From NCBI GenBank assembly GCA_015654495.1, contig JAATGW010000622.1, positions 1 to 7,946 on the forward strand: a stretch of DNA of 7,946 bases. Direction: 5' to 3'. Each line of letters opens with the position of its first letter. Position 1 is the stretch's first letter. Of this stretch, positions 1 to 7,014 are shown in pieces. The notes beneath the pieces are model-generated. The model worked only from the letters and a program-made list of their open reading frames with translations, had not been told where the DNA came from and did no database searches. Position numbers and translations under genes: made by a program. Source of the stretch: Chitinophagales bacterium. Its GTDB lineage: Bacteria; Bacteroidota; Bacteroidia; Chitinophagales; Chitinophagaceae.

Positions 1-270
1 CGACGAAACGAAGTGCAGGCGGGGTAATGAAGAAACGGGAAAAAGAGCATTTCATTAAAAAACCTTCAAAATAAAAACCAGGACTAACCCATCTTCAAAA
101 TACTAAATCCTGGCCTTGATGACTTAAACAGCAGACCCTAAATAGGGTCTGCTGTTTAAAACGCTAATTCTCTCTGGTGCTGAATTTCGACAAGATTTGG
201 TAAAGCCTGGAAGCAAGTAATTATTGCTTTATTGCTAAAAACCGTGCACTAACCCGGCCGGCAACCTGGC
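1..270. other. Gene-free left end, downstream of uxuA
   Basis: This is the longest stretch without a gene I can support. It holds the strong hairpin at 124-159, a weaker inverted repeat (CCAGGA at 78-83 with TCCTGG at 108-113, 24-base loop), a short one at 211-229 (AAGCAA/TTGCTT) and a CCGGCCGG palindrome at 254-261. A 10-base direct repeat CTTCAAAATA occurs at 64-73 and 93-102. At the extreme left edge two incompatible fragments stay open to the window end: a plus-strand tail in frame 3 ending with TAA at 72-74, and a minus-strand start with ATG at 55. Neither is long enough to identify, so I do not call either as a gene. Confidence 0.5.
124..159. terminator. Strong perfect hairpin, likely transcript end of the uxuA operon
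   Basis: The arms 124-139 and 144-159 are perfectly complementary over 16 bp (core ACAGCAGACCCT / AGGGTCTGCTGT) around a four-base AAAT loop. The outer pairs are A/T (TTAAA and TTTAA), so either strand gives a GC-rich stem ending in a short U-containing run. It lies about 110 bases beyond the uxuA stop codon. It may be bidirectional, which would suit a convergent gene to the left, but the U-tract is short on both strands. The structure is certain from the sequence; the terminator role is inferred. Confidence 0.6.
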
Positions 271-1434
271 TCATGAAAACATCATCCTCCTTATCCCCAA
301 CTCCAATCCCCTCAATTCTGCAAGCCCACGCAATCTTCCGATAGCTGAATATCCGGGATTGGTTTTCTTACTCAGGTCGTCCAGCATCTGGTGACCATGG
401 TCGGGACGAACCGGAATCCTGAGTTTTCTTTTGTCAGAGGACATTATAATTTCTCTCATAACCGCATGCATATCGGTATCACCATCAAGATGATTATCTT
501 CAAAAAAATCGCCGGCTGCATTCCTGCGGGTATTGCGGAGATGTATAAAATAAATCCGGTCAGCAAATTTGCGAAACATAGCGGGCAGGTCATTATCCGC
601 ACGTACTCCATAAGATCCTGTACAAAAACAAATGCCGTTTGCGGGTGACGGTATCGCATCAACGATAAACTGAAGATCGGCAGCGGTACCTACAATGCGA
701 GGCAATCCCAATAAAGGAAATGGCGGATCATCAGGATGAATCGCCATTACAACACCGGCTTCTTCAGCAACAGGAATGATCTCCTTCAGAAATTCTTTCA
801 GATTTTCCCTCAGTTCATCCGGGCCAATACCATCATATACTTCAATGGAATCCCGGAACTGGTCAATTGTAAATACCTGTTGATAACCTGGCAAGCCTGC
901 GATGATATTATGACTGAGGTGTTGCCGTTCAACTTCTGTAAGTGAATTAAAATATGCTGATGCAAGTTGCAACTCTGTTTCCGTATAATCAGCGGCAGCA
1001 TTTTTTCTGTTGAGAATATGAATATCAAAAGCCGCAAAAGCTCTTTTCTCAAAACGCAATGCTTTTGAACCATCTGCAACTATAAACTCAAGATCTGTCC
1101 TGCTCCAGTTGAGTACAGGCATGAAGTTATAGGTGATAATTTTAATGCCTGAAGCTGCAAGATTCCGGATAGATTCTTTGTAATTATCGGTCATTCTGCG
1201 GCAATCAGCTTTGCCGGTTTTTATATCCTCATGTACGGGAATACTTTCAACCACATCCCAACTAAGCCCAGCAGCTTCAATCAGTTCTTTTCTCTTCTTT
1301 ATTTCTTCGACAGACCAAACTTCGCCAAGAGCTACCTGATCCAACGCTGTTACAACGCCGGTACATCCCGCCTGTAAGAGAAATTCCAGTTTTACAGGAT
1401 CTTCAGGTCCATACCAGCGCATGGTTTGAATCAT
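271..1434 (-). CDS. uxuA: Mannonate dehydratase (UxuA)
   Basis: UxuA (EC 4.2.1.8) is a cytoplasmic metal-dependent TIM-barrel enzyme that dehydrates D-mannonate to 2-keto-3-deoxy-D-gluconate in hexuronate breakdown. From the Met used here the protein is 387 residues, close to the roughly 394 of E. coli UxuA. Family motifs are clear: the N-terminal IQTMRWYGPEDPV, GVVTAL, NFMPVLNW (about 103), the metal-site-type motifs IHPDDPP (about 232), CFCTGSYG (about 269) and FIHLRN (about 296), HLDGDTDM, RPDHGHQM (about 343), and the C-terminal GYSAIGRLRGLAELRGLE. An upstream in-frame ATG at 1464 would add ten residues. I prefer 1434 because its N-terminus aligns with the E. coli start and because GGGGAG sits six bases before it (1441-1446). 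It is the last gene of the run, 39 bp after the mutarotase-like gene. No damage is visible. Assignment to the family is secure; the source of its mannonate is discussed in the findings. Confidence 0.96.
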   Translation of the reverse strand: MIQTMRWYGPEDPVKLEFLLQAGCTGVVTALDQVALGEVWSVEEIKKRKELIEAAGLSWDVVESIPVHEDIKTGKADCRRMTDNYKESIRNLAASGIKIITYNFMPVLNWSRTDLEFIVADGSKALRFEKRAFAAFDIHILNRKNAAADYTETELQLASAYFNSLTEVERQHLSHNIIAGLPGYQQVFTIDQFRDSIEVYDGIGPDELRENLKEFLKEIIPVAEEAGVVMAIHPDDPPFPLLGLPRIVGTAADLQFIVDAIPSPANGICFCTGSYGVRADNDLPAMFRKFADRIYFIHLRNTRRNAAGDFFEDNHLDGDTDMHAVMREIIMSSDKRKLRIPVRPDHGHQMLDDLSKKTNPGYSAIGRLRGLAELRGLELGIRRMMFS

Positions 1435-1440
1435 CGGGTA

Positions 1441-1446
1441 CTCCCC
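1441..1446 (-). promoter_or_regulatory. Shine-Dalgarno-like GGGGAG deciding the uxuA start
   Basis: Read on the minus strand, GGGGAG is followed by six bases and then the ATG at 1434. The alternative ATG at 1464 is preceded only by A-rich sequence (AACAAAGAA) without a purine block of this quality. The motif lies inside the ten-residue extension, which supports the shorter protein. Shine-Dalgarno pairing is weak in many Bacteroidota, so this is supporting evidence rather than proof. Confidence 0.45.
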
Positions 1447-1473
1447 GCTGTTATATTGAATCATTTCTTTGTT

Positions 1474-2514
1474 TTAAAAATTGAAACCAGCCGGCAGCTC
1501 CAGACTGAAATTTTCTGCCCCGCAATTTATTTCTATCCTGTTTTCCAGAAGAAACAGTTTTTCTATTTTATTGATTTTGCCGGATGATTTAACCTGAAAA
1601 GAACAAAATTTTTTAGTTACAGATTCACCCGAATCGATATAATTGAAAACCTTTTCACCATATACTTCATAACATCCGGCTGCCATAATCTCAGGAAATG
1701 GTTGATGCACTCCGGTTGTTCCGAATTCAAGTCCACGATACCTGATCTTTTCGCCATCAAAGTCACGCCACATATTTATCCACGGATAATCACTCCTTTT
1801 CCAAAGATAACCCAGCAACAGGTTATTTTCAGGAGTATAAGCTATGATCCAGCCGAGCTCACTGGTACTGTCAACTACAAAAGAATGAACATCTGTAATT
1901 GAATTTGTTGAATAGCTGAGATCAGCGATGCTTTTATCTGAAAGAACCGCTGAAGGCCAAACCGAAGTATACTTCTCAATCTCCCGGTAATGCAGAAAAG
2001 GGAATCCTTTTTCTGCGTTACAAAAAACCCTTGTCGAAGTATCAAGGAATGGCGCCGCAATTGTTGGATGCTGAACCATATTGAATATTTTTCCAAGCGG
2101 CTGATTATTGAATACCGTCTCCGAACAGCCATATAGAGGAAGCTTTTCATGCAAATGAATTTGTCTCTCAACCCTTAGCCCTTCAAGTGTACTTTCAGCA
2201 AACATGGAAACAAAATTATGACCACTGTCTGTCGACTGCCAGTACTGATTGGCAAACTGCCCATGATCAGGAAGTCCTGATTTTTTTTCACCGTTTGAAG
2301 GTTCACCCCAACGACCGAGACATAAAAAATGTCCACGGTAAGGAGCTCCGTTTCTATTTCTTTCCGGCATCTGATCTCTTGAAAATGCAAATGTCAGTGG
2401 GTTCAGGTTCCCGTTATTCAAATGGAAATCAGTAATAGCGCCACCTTCAAGCGCAATTTCAAGATTCATCGATGGATTGTGTAATAGAATATGCGATCTT
2501 CTGAAGGCGGCCAT
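1474..2514 (-). CDS. Galactose-mutarotase-fold (aldose 1-epimerase-like) protein
   Basis: From the ATG at 2514 the product is 346 residues with no signal peptide, so it is probably cytoplasmic. I read it as a member of the galactose mutarotase-like beta-sandwich superfamily, which interconverts sugar anomers or binds sugars. It has ITDFHLNNGNLNP near the N-terminus, RGHFLCLGRWG (about 60), PDHGQFANQYW (about 82), VQHPTIAAPFLD (about 147, where the His fits the superfamily's catalytic His) and RGLEFGTTGVHQPFPE (about 260, with a candidate acidic residue, Glu263). An in-frame TTG at 2577 would add 21 residues (SIQDSVESLIFERC...), but these look unlike a domain start and ATG is preferred. It sits 90 bp after the FAD/Fe-S gene and 39 bp before uxuA, so a role on the same sugar or its lactone/acid is likely. 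It is divergent from classical GalM and the substrate cannot be read from sequence. Confidence 0.72.
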   Translation of the reverse strand: MAAFRRSHILLHNPSMNLEIALEGGAITDFHLNNGNLNPLTFAFSRDQMPERNRNGAPYRGHFLCLGRWGEPSNGEKKSGLPDHGQFANQYWQSTDSGHNFVSMFAESTLEGLRVERQIHLHEKLPLYGCSETVFNNQPLGKIFNMVQHPTIAAPFLDTSTRVFCNAEKGFPFLHYREIEKYTSVWPSAVLSDKSIADLSYSTNSITDVHSFVVDSTSELGWIIAYTPENNLLLGYLWKRSDYPWINMWRDFDGEKIRYRGLEFGTTGVHQPFPEIMAAGCYEVYGEKVFNYIDSGESVTKKFCSFQVKSSGKINKIEKLFLLENRIEINCGAENFSLELPAGFNF

Positions 2515-2564
2515 AATCGTTATTGCTTTAACACAGCGTTCAAAAATAAGGGATTCAACGGAGT

Positions 2565-2578
2565 CTTGTATAGACAAG
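2565..2578. promoter_or_regulatory. Interrupted palindrome CTTGT-N4-ACAAG, possible operator
   Basis: CTTGT (2565-2569) and ACAAG (2574-2578) are perfect inverted copies separated by ATAG. The site lies in the short gap between the FAD/Fe-S gene and the ATG of the mutarotase-like gene, about 50 bases upstream of that start. Its shape resembles sites bound by dimeric GntR or LacI-type sugar regulators, but a 10-base dyad can arise by chance and only one copy was seen. It also overlaps the alternative TTG start, which would not matter for a DNA-level operator. Confidence 0.2.
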
Positions 2579-2604
2579 TAAAAAATTCAATTACTTCCCA
2601 ACGA

Positions 2605-5442
2605 TTATGAATGCATGGAATCATGAACGAGGTAAAGGATGGACTCATAGTTTTTCTGAACTGCTGCAGACAGGGCCATCTCACAGGTCTTTGTTGATGA
2701 ATAATACCCATCATACTGACCGGCACCCAGTTCGGCTGCTTCAGCATTGGTTGCTGAAGCTGTCAGTTCAGGAAACAAAAAACCACGGTCGCCGGCCATG
2801 CCGCAACAACCTGCATGCATAGGCACTGTAACATCAGATGCACAGGCCTGAGCGATACGAATAAATTTTTGTTCCGTGCCCATTTTTTTCAGCGAACAAA
2901 CAGGATGCAACACAATTTTTTTTCCTGTTCTTCGGAGAGATGTATGAGGAAGCAGCAGATCATGTATAAAATCAACGCTGTCGTAAATAGTAAGTTTGTC
3001 AAATTTTTCCCTATTTGCAGGAGACAATTTTCCACGCAAATGATGCAGAGTATAAGCACAGGAACTTACATCAATCACCACCGGAAATTTTCCTGCATCA
3101 GCACATTTAAATAGTTCATCAACAATTGTATTTGCCGTGTGTTCAAATGCGCCGGCAAAGCCTTTCGAGCTGAAGATTTGTCCGCAACAACGGCTGTTTA
3201 TCCGGGAAGGGATCCGAATCTGAAATCCTGCCTTATTTACCACATCAAGAAAAACAGCTACCTGATCCGGTTTCCCATCAGGGTTAGCTCCCATAATCCG
3301 CGATATGCAGGCAGGGAAATAGACAATCGTTTTATCCAGGTCTGAACCAGATTTTGTAATCGCGTATAAACTGCGCAGATCCGGCGGCGAAAGAAGTTGT
3401 TTATTCCATAGTGGAAAAGATGGAATTACTTTCCTTATAAATCCCGTGAAATTCTGCATGGCATTCCTGCCGGCAACCCTATTCAAAGCAAGGCCGCAAT
3501 TAAGCGCAAACCGCACCAGGTTTGACACCAATCCGAAGTTCTTACTGACCCATAATGCAATAGCATTGGCTGACTCACTGTGATTTTCATTTCTTAATCT
3601 CTTCACCAGGTCGCCGGTATTGATATCAACCGGGCATGCAGTTGAACATAATCCATCAACAGCGCAGGTTTCAAGCCCGTCATAATCATAGTCTTTCAGC
3701 ACCTGATTATACTTTCCTTCTTCATGCGTGCTTTTGAGAATTGAAAGCGCGCGCCTTACTACAATTCTTCGCCTGGGCGTCATCGTGATATCCCTGCTGG
3801 GGCAAACCGGTTCACAATAACCGCATTCAATACATTTATCCACTTCCGACTCAACCACGGGCAGTTGTTTGAAATTTTTTCTGTGTGCTTCCGGATCGTT
3901 ATTGATGATTACTCCGGGATTAAGCAGACCGAAGGGATCTGCCGCAGCTTTGAGTTTTTTCATAACTGCGTATGCTTCGGTGCCCCACTCTGTTTCCACA
4001 AACGGCGCCATATTCCTTCCGGTTCCATGTTCAGCTTTTAATGCTCCATCATATTTTTTTACAACCAGCTCAACAACTTCACGCAGAAACAGATCATACC
4101 TTTCAATTTCCGTTTCTGTACTAAAAGACTGCGTGACTACGAAATGAAGATTGCCGTCTTTTGCATGGCCGAATATGATTGCATTGAAATAAAGGTATTT
4201 TTTGAAGAGCGACTGGAGATCAAGTATCGCATCACCCAGGCTGGCAACAGGAATAGCAATATCTTCCAGAATAACTGTAGTGCCCCCTGCTCTCACAGCA
4301 CCTACTGCAGGAAATAAACCCTTCCTGATTTTCCAAAGGAATTCTCTTTCTGCATTGTCGCTTGTGAATACCGGAGGATTCAGAAATTCAAATAAAGAAG
4401 AAATGGAAAGGAATGCATTTACACCTGTTGCCAGCTCTTCTGCCGTATTTCCCTGGAATTCTATTAACAGGGCAGCCGCGTTTTCATCGAGGGTTTTTAT
4501 AAAAGGGTCAATGCCTTGGTAGTTCTCTACTGCCCTTAATGAAGCCCGATCCATCAGCTCAACCATGGAAGCATTGGCATTGATCAAAGGAACAATTGCT
4601 TTACAGGCAGAAAATATTTCGGGGAAATAGATAAGTGCTGTTGCTTTATGGGGCGGGTCTGCCACTGTTTCAAGTACTGCTTCGGCAATAAATGCAAGGG
4701 TTCCTTCTGCTCCAATCAGTAAATGACTGAAAATATCCAATGGATGGTGATAATCAATAAAAGCATTCAGGCCATATCCTACTGTATTTTTGGTCTGGTA
4801 TTTTTTTCGGATCAGTGAGTGAAGATTTTCATTGGCGATAATTTCATTACGCAGTCCGGCTACAGAACTGAACAGGGAGTCGCATTCAATTTCAAACCTT
4901 TTATAATCCGCGGGGTTTTCTGTAGTGAACCGGCTTCCATCGGGTAAAATAAAACGTATATGCTTTGCCGTATGATAGGCATTCTGCGCAACACCGCAGC
5001 ACATACCGCTGGAATTATTGGAGAGTATGCCACCCATCATAGCGGTGCTGATACTACTGGGATCCGGGCCAATTTTTCTTCCGGACTTTTTCAGATGCGC
5101 ATTGACCATGCTACCGGTAATTCCTGGCTGCACGCGAACAAGTGATCCATTTTCCTCCACTTTAACCGAGCTCCAGTATTTACTGAGATCGACCAGTATA
5201 CCATCTGTTATTGCCTGGCCGGAAAGACTTGTACCACCCGTTCTGAACACGAGCGGAATTTTATGCTGATGGGAAAAATTAAATAAAGCATTGATCTCTT
5301 CTTCTGAAATAACCTGAACCACAGCTTTGGGTTGCAGGTGATAGAAACCCGCATCAGACGCATAAGCCAATAAATCGATCAGCCTGGTTTTGATTCGTTC
5401 AGAAGGAATGATGGTTTTGAGTTCTGTGGAAATATCGATCAT
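2605..5442 (-). CDS. Fused FAD-linked oxidase / iron-sulfur dehydrogenase (D-lactate / 2-hydroxyacid dehydrogenase type)
   Basis: This 945-residue protein joins a GlcD-like flavin half to a GlcF-like iron-sulfur half, as in the YdiJ/Dld-II group of D-2-hydroxyacid dehydrogenases that pass electrons to the respiratory chain. In order: PCMH-type FAD-binding domain (about 35-260; RTGGTSLSGQ at 67, GPDPSS at 125, GAEGTLAFIAEAV at 244); FAD-oxidase C-terminal domain (about 264-515; GHAKDGNLHF at 425 with two conserved His, EHGTGRNM at 471, LNPGVI at 507); Fe-S motifs CIECGYCEPVCP (537-548) and CAVDGLCSTACPVDINTG (593-610); then two CCG-type cysteine-rich repeats (FPAC at 709 with RCCG at 751, and HPVCS at 846 with GCCG at 878). 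No signal peptide or clear membrane anchor is seen, so it probably sits at the inner face of the membrane. All cofactor motifs look intact. The start ATG is 64 bp after the transporter stop. The class is secure; the substrate is not, and lactate is only the textbook default. Confidence 0.9.
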   Translation of the reverse strand: MIDISTELKTIIPSERIKTRLIDLLAYASDAGFYHLQPKAVVQVISEEEINALFNFSHQHKIPLVFRTGGTSLSGQAITDGILVDLSKYWSSVKVEENGSLVRVQPGITGSMVNAHLKKSGRKIGPDPSSISTAMMGGILSNNSSGMCCGVAQNAYHTAKHIRFILPDGSRFTTENPADYKRFEIECDSLFSSVAGLRNEIIANENLHSLIRKKYQTKNTVGYGLNAFIDYHHPLDIFSHLLIGAEGTLAFIAEAVLETVADPPHKATALIYFPEIFSACKAIVPLINANASMVELMDRASLRAVENYQGIDPFIKTLDENAAALLIEFQGNTAEELATGVNAFLSISSLFEFLNPPVFTSDNAEREFLWKIRKGLFPAVGAVRAGGTTVILEDIAIPVASLGDAILDLQSLFKKYLYFNAIIFGHAKDGNLHFVVTQSFSTETEIERYDLFLREVVELVVKKYDGALKAEHGTGRNMAPFVETEWGTEAYAVMKKLKAAADPFGLLNPGVIINNDPEAHRKNFKQLPVVESEVDKCIECGYCEPVCPSRDITMTPRRRIVVRRALSILKSTHEEGKYNQVLKDYDYDGLETCAVDGLCSTACPVDINTGDLVKRLRNENHSESANAIALWVSKNFGLVSNLVRFALNCGLALNRVAGRNAMQNFTGFIRKVIPSFPLWNKQLLSPPDLRSLYAITKSGSDLDKTIVYFPACISRIMGANPDGKPDQVAVFLDVVNKAGFQIRIPSRINSRCCGQIFSSKGFAGAFEHTANTIVDELFKCADAGKFPVVIDVSSCAYTLHHLRGKLSPANREKFDKLTIYDSVDFIHDLLLPHTSLRRTGKKIVLHPVCSLKKMGTEQKFIRIAQACASDVTVPMHAGCCGMAGDRGFLFPELTASATNAEAAELGAGQYDGYYSSTKTCEMALSAAVQKNYESILYLVHDSMHS

Positions 5443-5477
5443 GGTAAACAGAACAAAGTACGATATATGAGGGAAAG

Positions 5478-5510
5478 TTAAACGTTCAACGTTGAACGTT
5501 CAACGTTTAA
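5478..5510. repeat. Four tandem AACGTTN heptamers forming nested palindromes
   Basis: AACGTTC, AACGTTG, AACGTTC and AACGTTT begin at 5481, 5488, 5495 and 5502, an exact 7-base period. Since AACGTT is self-complementary, the array contains two overlapping perfect 20-bp palindromes (5481-5500 and 5488-5507). It also makes one 33-base near-palindrome from 5478 to 5510 with only a C-C mismatch around a central G. The right end includes the TAA stop codon of the transporter gene (5507-5509), and the array fills the first half of the gap before the FAD/Fe-S gene. There is no U-tract, so it is not a canonical intrinsic terminator. It could be a dispersed intergenic repeat, an mRNA 3'-end stabilising hairpin, or a protein-binding array. 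Confidence 0.85.
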
Positions 5511-6934
5511 TGTACATGTTTCCAGAAATCCTCGATTTGTTCAAGTGACTTTCCTTTTGTTTCCGGAAGCAATTTCAGGATAACAAAAAAACCTATCAGG
5601 CAGAAAATGGCAAATGCCCAGAATGTGCCGGCAGTACCAAGACTCTTAAGTGAAATGGGCGTGAGCTGACCTACGATTGTGTCAGCAATCCACATCATCA
5701 TTATACTCAGCGCAAGCGCACGACCGCGGATCTTGTTTGGAAAAATTTCAGAGGCAACCACAAATTTTAGTGGTCCGATAGAAAAGGCAAAACTCGCAAG
5801 GAAGAGTAATACACAGAGCAATAGCCAGATCCCTGTATAACCGAGGTAAAAACACAGGCCGGTTAAAAATAAACTCACGGTAGCGCAGGCAGTTCCCACC
5901 AGGTATAATTTTCTGCGGCCCATGCCATCCACTTTCCAGATGGCAATAAACGTGAATAACACGATAGCAACACCGAAATAGATCTGGCTCATCAATGAAT
6001 CACTCAATGGAATGCCGGCATTTTGCAGGATGGTTGGTCCATAATAAATAATGGCATTAATGCCGCTGAACTGGGAAAGCAGGGGCAGTAATAAACCAAT
6101 GACTAAAGCTTTCCTGGTACCAGGCTCCAGTAATTCCTTGTAACTTCCTTTTTCGTTCCTGCTGTGTTTACTTACCTGCTCTGCTTCAAGTGTAGCACCT
6201 GCAACATCTTTGGATATTGCGGTAAATATCTTTATGGCTTCAGGCAGGCGTGAATTCAGGATCAGCCAGCGCGGGCTCTCGGGAACAAAAAATAAGCCAA
6301 TTAAAAATAATAGCGAAGGCAACAATAAAATACTGAACATACCACGCCATACTTCTTCAACAAAAAGAAATTGCAATAAGCCGGTATCACCGCTACCTGT
6401 ATGACTGGTAGAATATTTCAACAGACCTGCATTGGCAAGATAAGCAATCAGGATCCCGACGGTAACGGCTAACTGATAACATGTCACCAGTCTTCCCCGG
6501 ATCTGAGCGGGTGCCACTTCGGATATATACAATGGTACAATGATTGACGCTACGCCGATACCAACTCCGCCTAACATACGGGAGCTGATTATCCAGAACG
6601 TATCGGGAAATAAAGTACATCCCAGGGCGGAAAAGAAGAACAGAAATGCGGAGAGTGCCAGCATCTTTTTTCTTCCGAAACGATCACTCAGTTCGCCGGA
6701 AAAGGCGACGCCAACAATACTTCCAATCAATGCTGAAGAAACAAACCAACCTTCCTGCGCAGGACTAAATCCGAATTGCTGTTTTACAATCGGCAAAATC
6801 CCGGAAATTACGGCGATATCAAATCCAAATAGCAATCCACCGAGGGAAGCAATGACTGTGATCAGTACAAGGTATCCGCTGAATTTTGTTTTTGTCATGG
6901 CTTCTGCAGTAGTTTTAAGCTGTACGACTGTCAT
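5507..6934 (-). CDS. Sugar-porter family MFS transporter (XylE/GLUT-like)
   Basis: This is a 475-residue, 12-helix inner-membrane sugar:H+ symporter of the SP family (typical length 450-500). The hallmarks are in order: GGLLFGFDIAVISG in TM1 with the symport-type Asp39, DRFGRKK (84-90), RMLGGVGIGVAS with Arg119, EVAPAQIRGR (139-148), PESPRWL (218-224), QFSGINAIIYYGP (288-300), DGMGRRK, EIFPNKIRGR (396-405) and the C-terminal PETKGKSLEQIE. In TM10 the Trp of XylE/GLUT (GPVCWV type) is replaced by Phe391 in GPLKFVVASE, and one of the paired TM7 Gln residues is Ser287, so specificity may differ from xylose or glucose. An internal ATG at 6898 (MTKTKFSG) would remove a 12-residue leader and is a possible true start. 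It lies 80 bp after the DUF1080 gene. Mannose or another hexose is a reasonable guess from context only. Confidence 0.93.
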   Translation of the reverse strand: MTVVQLKTTAEAMTKTKFSGYLVLITVIASLGGLLFGFDIAVISGILPIVKQQFGFSPAQEGWFVSSALIGSIVGVAFSGELSDRFGRKKMLALSAFLFFFSALGCTLFPDTFWIISSRMLGGVGIGVASIIVPLYISEVAPAQIRGRLVTCYQLAVTVGILIAYLANAGLLKYSTSHTGSGDTGLLQFLFVEEVWRGMFSILLLPSLLFLIGLFFVPESPRWLILNSRLPEAIKIFTAISKDVAGATLEAEQVSKHSRNEKGSYKELLEPGTRKALVIGLLLPLLSQFSGINAIIYYGPTILQNAGIPLSDSLMSQIYFGVAIVLFTFIAIWKVDGMGRRKLYLVGTACATVSLFLTGLCFYLGYTGIWLLLCVLLFLASFAFSIGPLKFVVASEIFPNKIRGRALALSIMMMWIADTIVGQLTPISLKSLGTAGTFWAFAIFCLIGFFVILKLLPETKGKSLEQIEDFWKHVH

Positions 6935-6955
6935 ATGAACAATAATTTTTCAGGA

Positions 6956-6976
6956 CCGGTGTAATATCTTACCCGG
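6956..6976. promoter_or_regulatory. Inverted repeat upstream of the transporter start
   Basis: CCGG-T-GTAA (6956-6964) pairs with TTAC-CCGG (6969-6976) around a TATC loop, giving an 8-bp stem with one bulged T. It lies about 22 bases upstream of the transporter ATG, inside an 80-bp gap, and the CCGG arm continues into a CCGGCCGG palindrome (6973-6980). This could be a leader hairpin or an operator. There is no U-tract on the minus strand beyond it, so I do not call it a terminator. Confidence 0.3.
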
Positions 6977-7014
6977 CCGGATTGTGATTGTCGTTTGCTA
7001 ATGCGGTTTAAAAA

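Noticed and set aside
1..74. Edge fragments: a plus-strand frame ending at 74 (tail KKREKEHFIKKPSK) and a minus-strand frame starting at ATG 55
   Set aside because: They overlap on opposite strands and each shows fewer than 25 residues with no recognisable motif, so neither can be supported.
211..229. AAGCAA/TTGCTT inverted repeat just past uxuA as a terminator
   Set aside because: It has only six mostly A/T pairs and no U-tract, and the hairpin at 124-159 is far stronger.
593..610. uxuA region scanned for internal frame breaks, and the second Fe-S motif of the dehydrogenase (residues 593-610) suspected of missing a cysteine
   Set aside because: UxuA is uninterrupted. The CAVDGLCSTACPV pattern with three visible Cys appears normal for this dehydrogenase group, so it is not treated as a defect.
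1435..1464. Ten-residue N-terminal extension of UxuA from the ATG at 1464
   Set aside because: The extension (IQYNSGEYP) is not family-like, the downstream Met aligns with the E. coli start, and the better ribosome-binding sequence lies inside the extension.
2541..2548. TATTTTTG on the minus strand, matching the Bacteroidota -7 consensus TAnnTTTG, ahead of the mutarotase-like ATG
   Set aside because: No TTG/TTTG -33 element lies at the expected spacing (about 19-21 bases); the nearest are 7 and 26 bases away. The sequence is AT-rich, so a chance match is likely.
5454..5460. TACTTTG on the minus strand just before the FAD/Fe-S start, resembling a -7 element
   Set aside because: It is one base short of TAnnTTTG, has no partner at proper spacing, and would leave almost no leader before the ATG at 5442.
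6540..6938. 132-codon plus-strand open frame opposite the transporter
   Set aside because: It lies entirely antisense to a well-conserved MFS gene, shows no domain, and its composition follows from the opposite-strand codons. The other plus-strand and alternate-frame open stretches across 391-7678 are shadows for the same reason.
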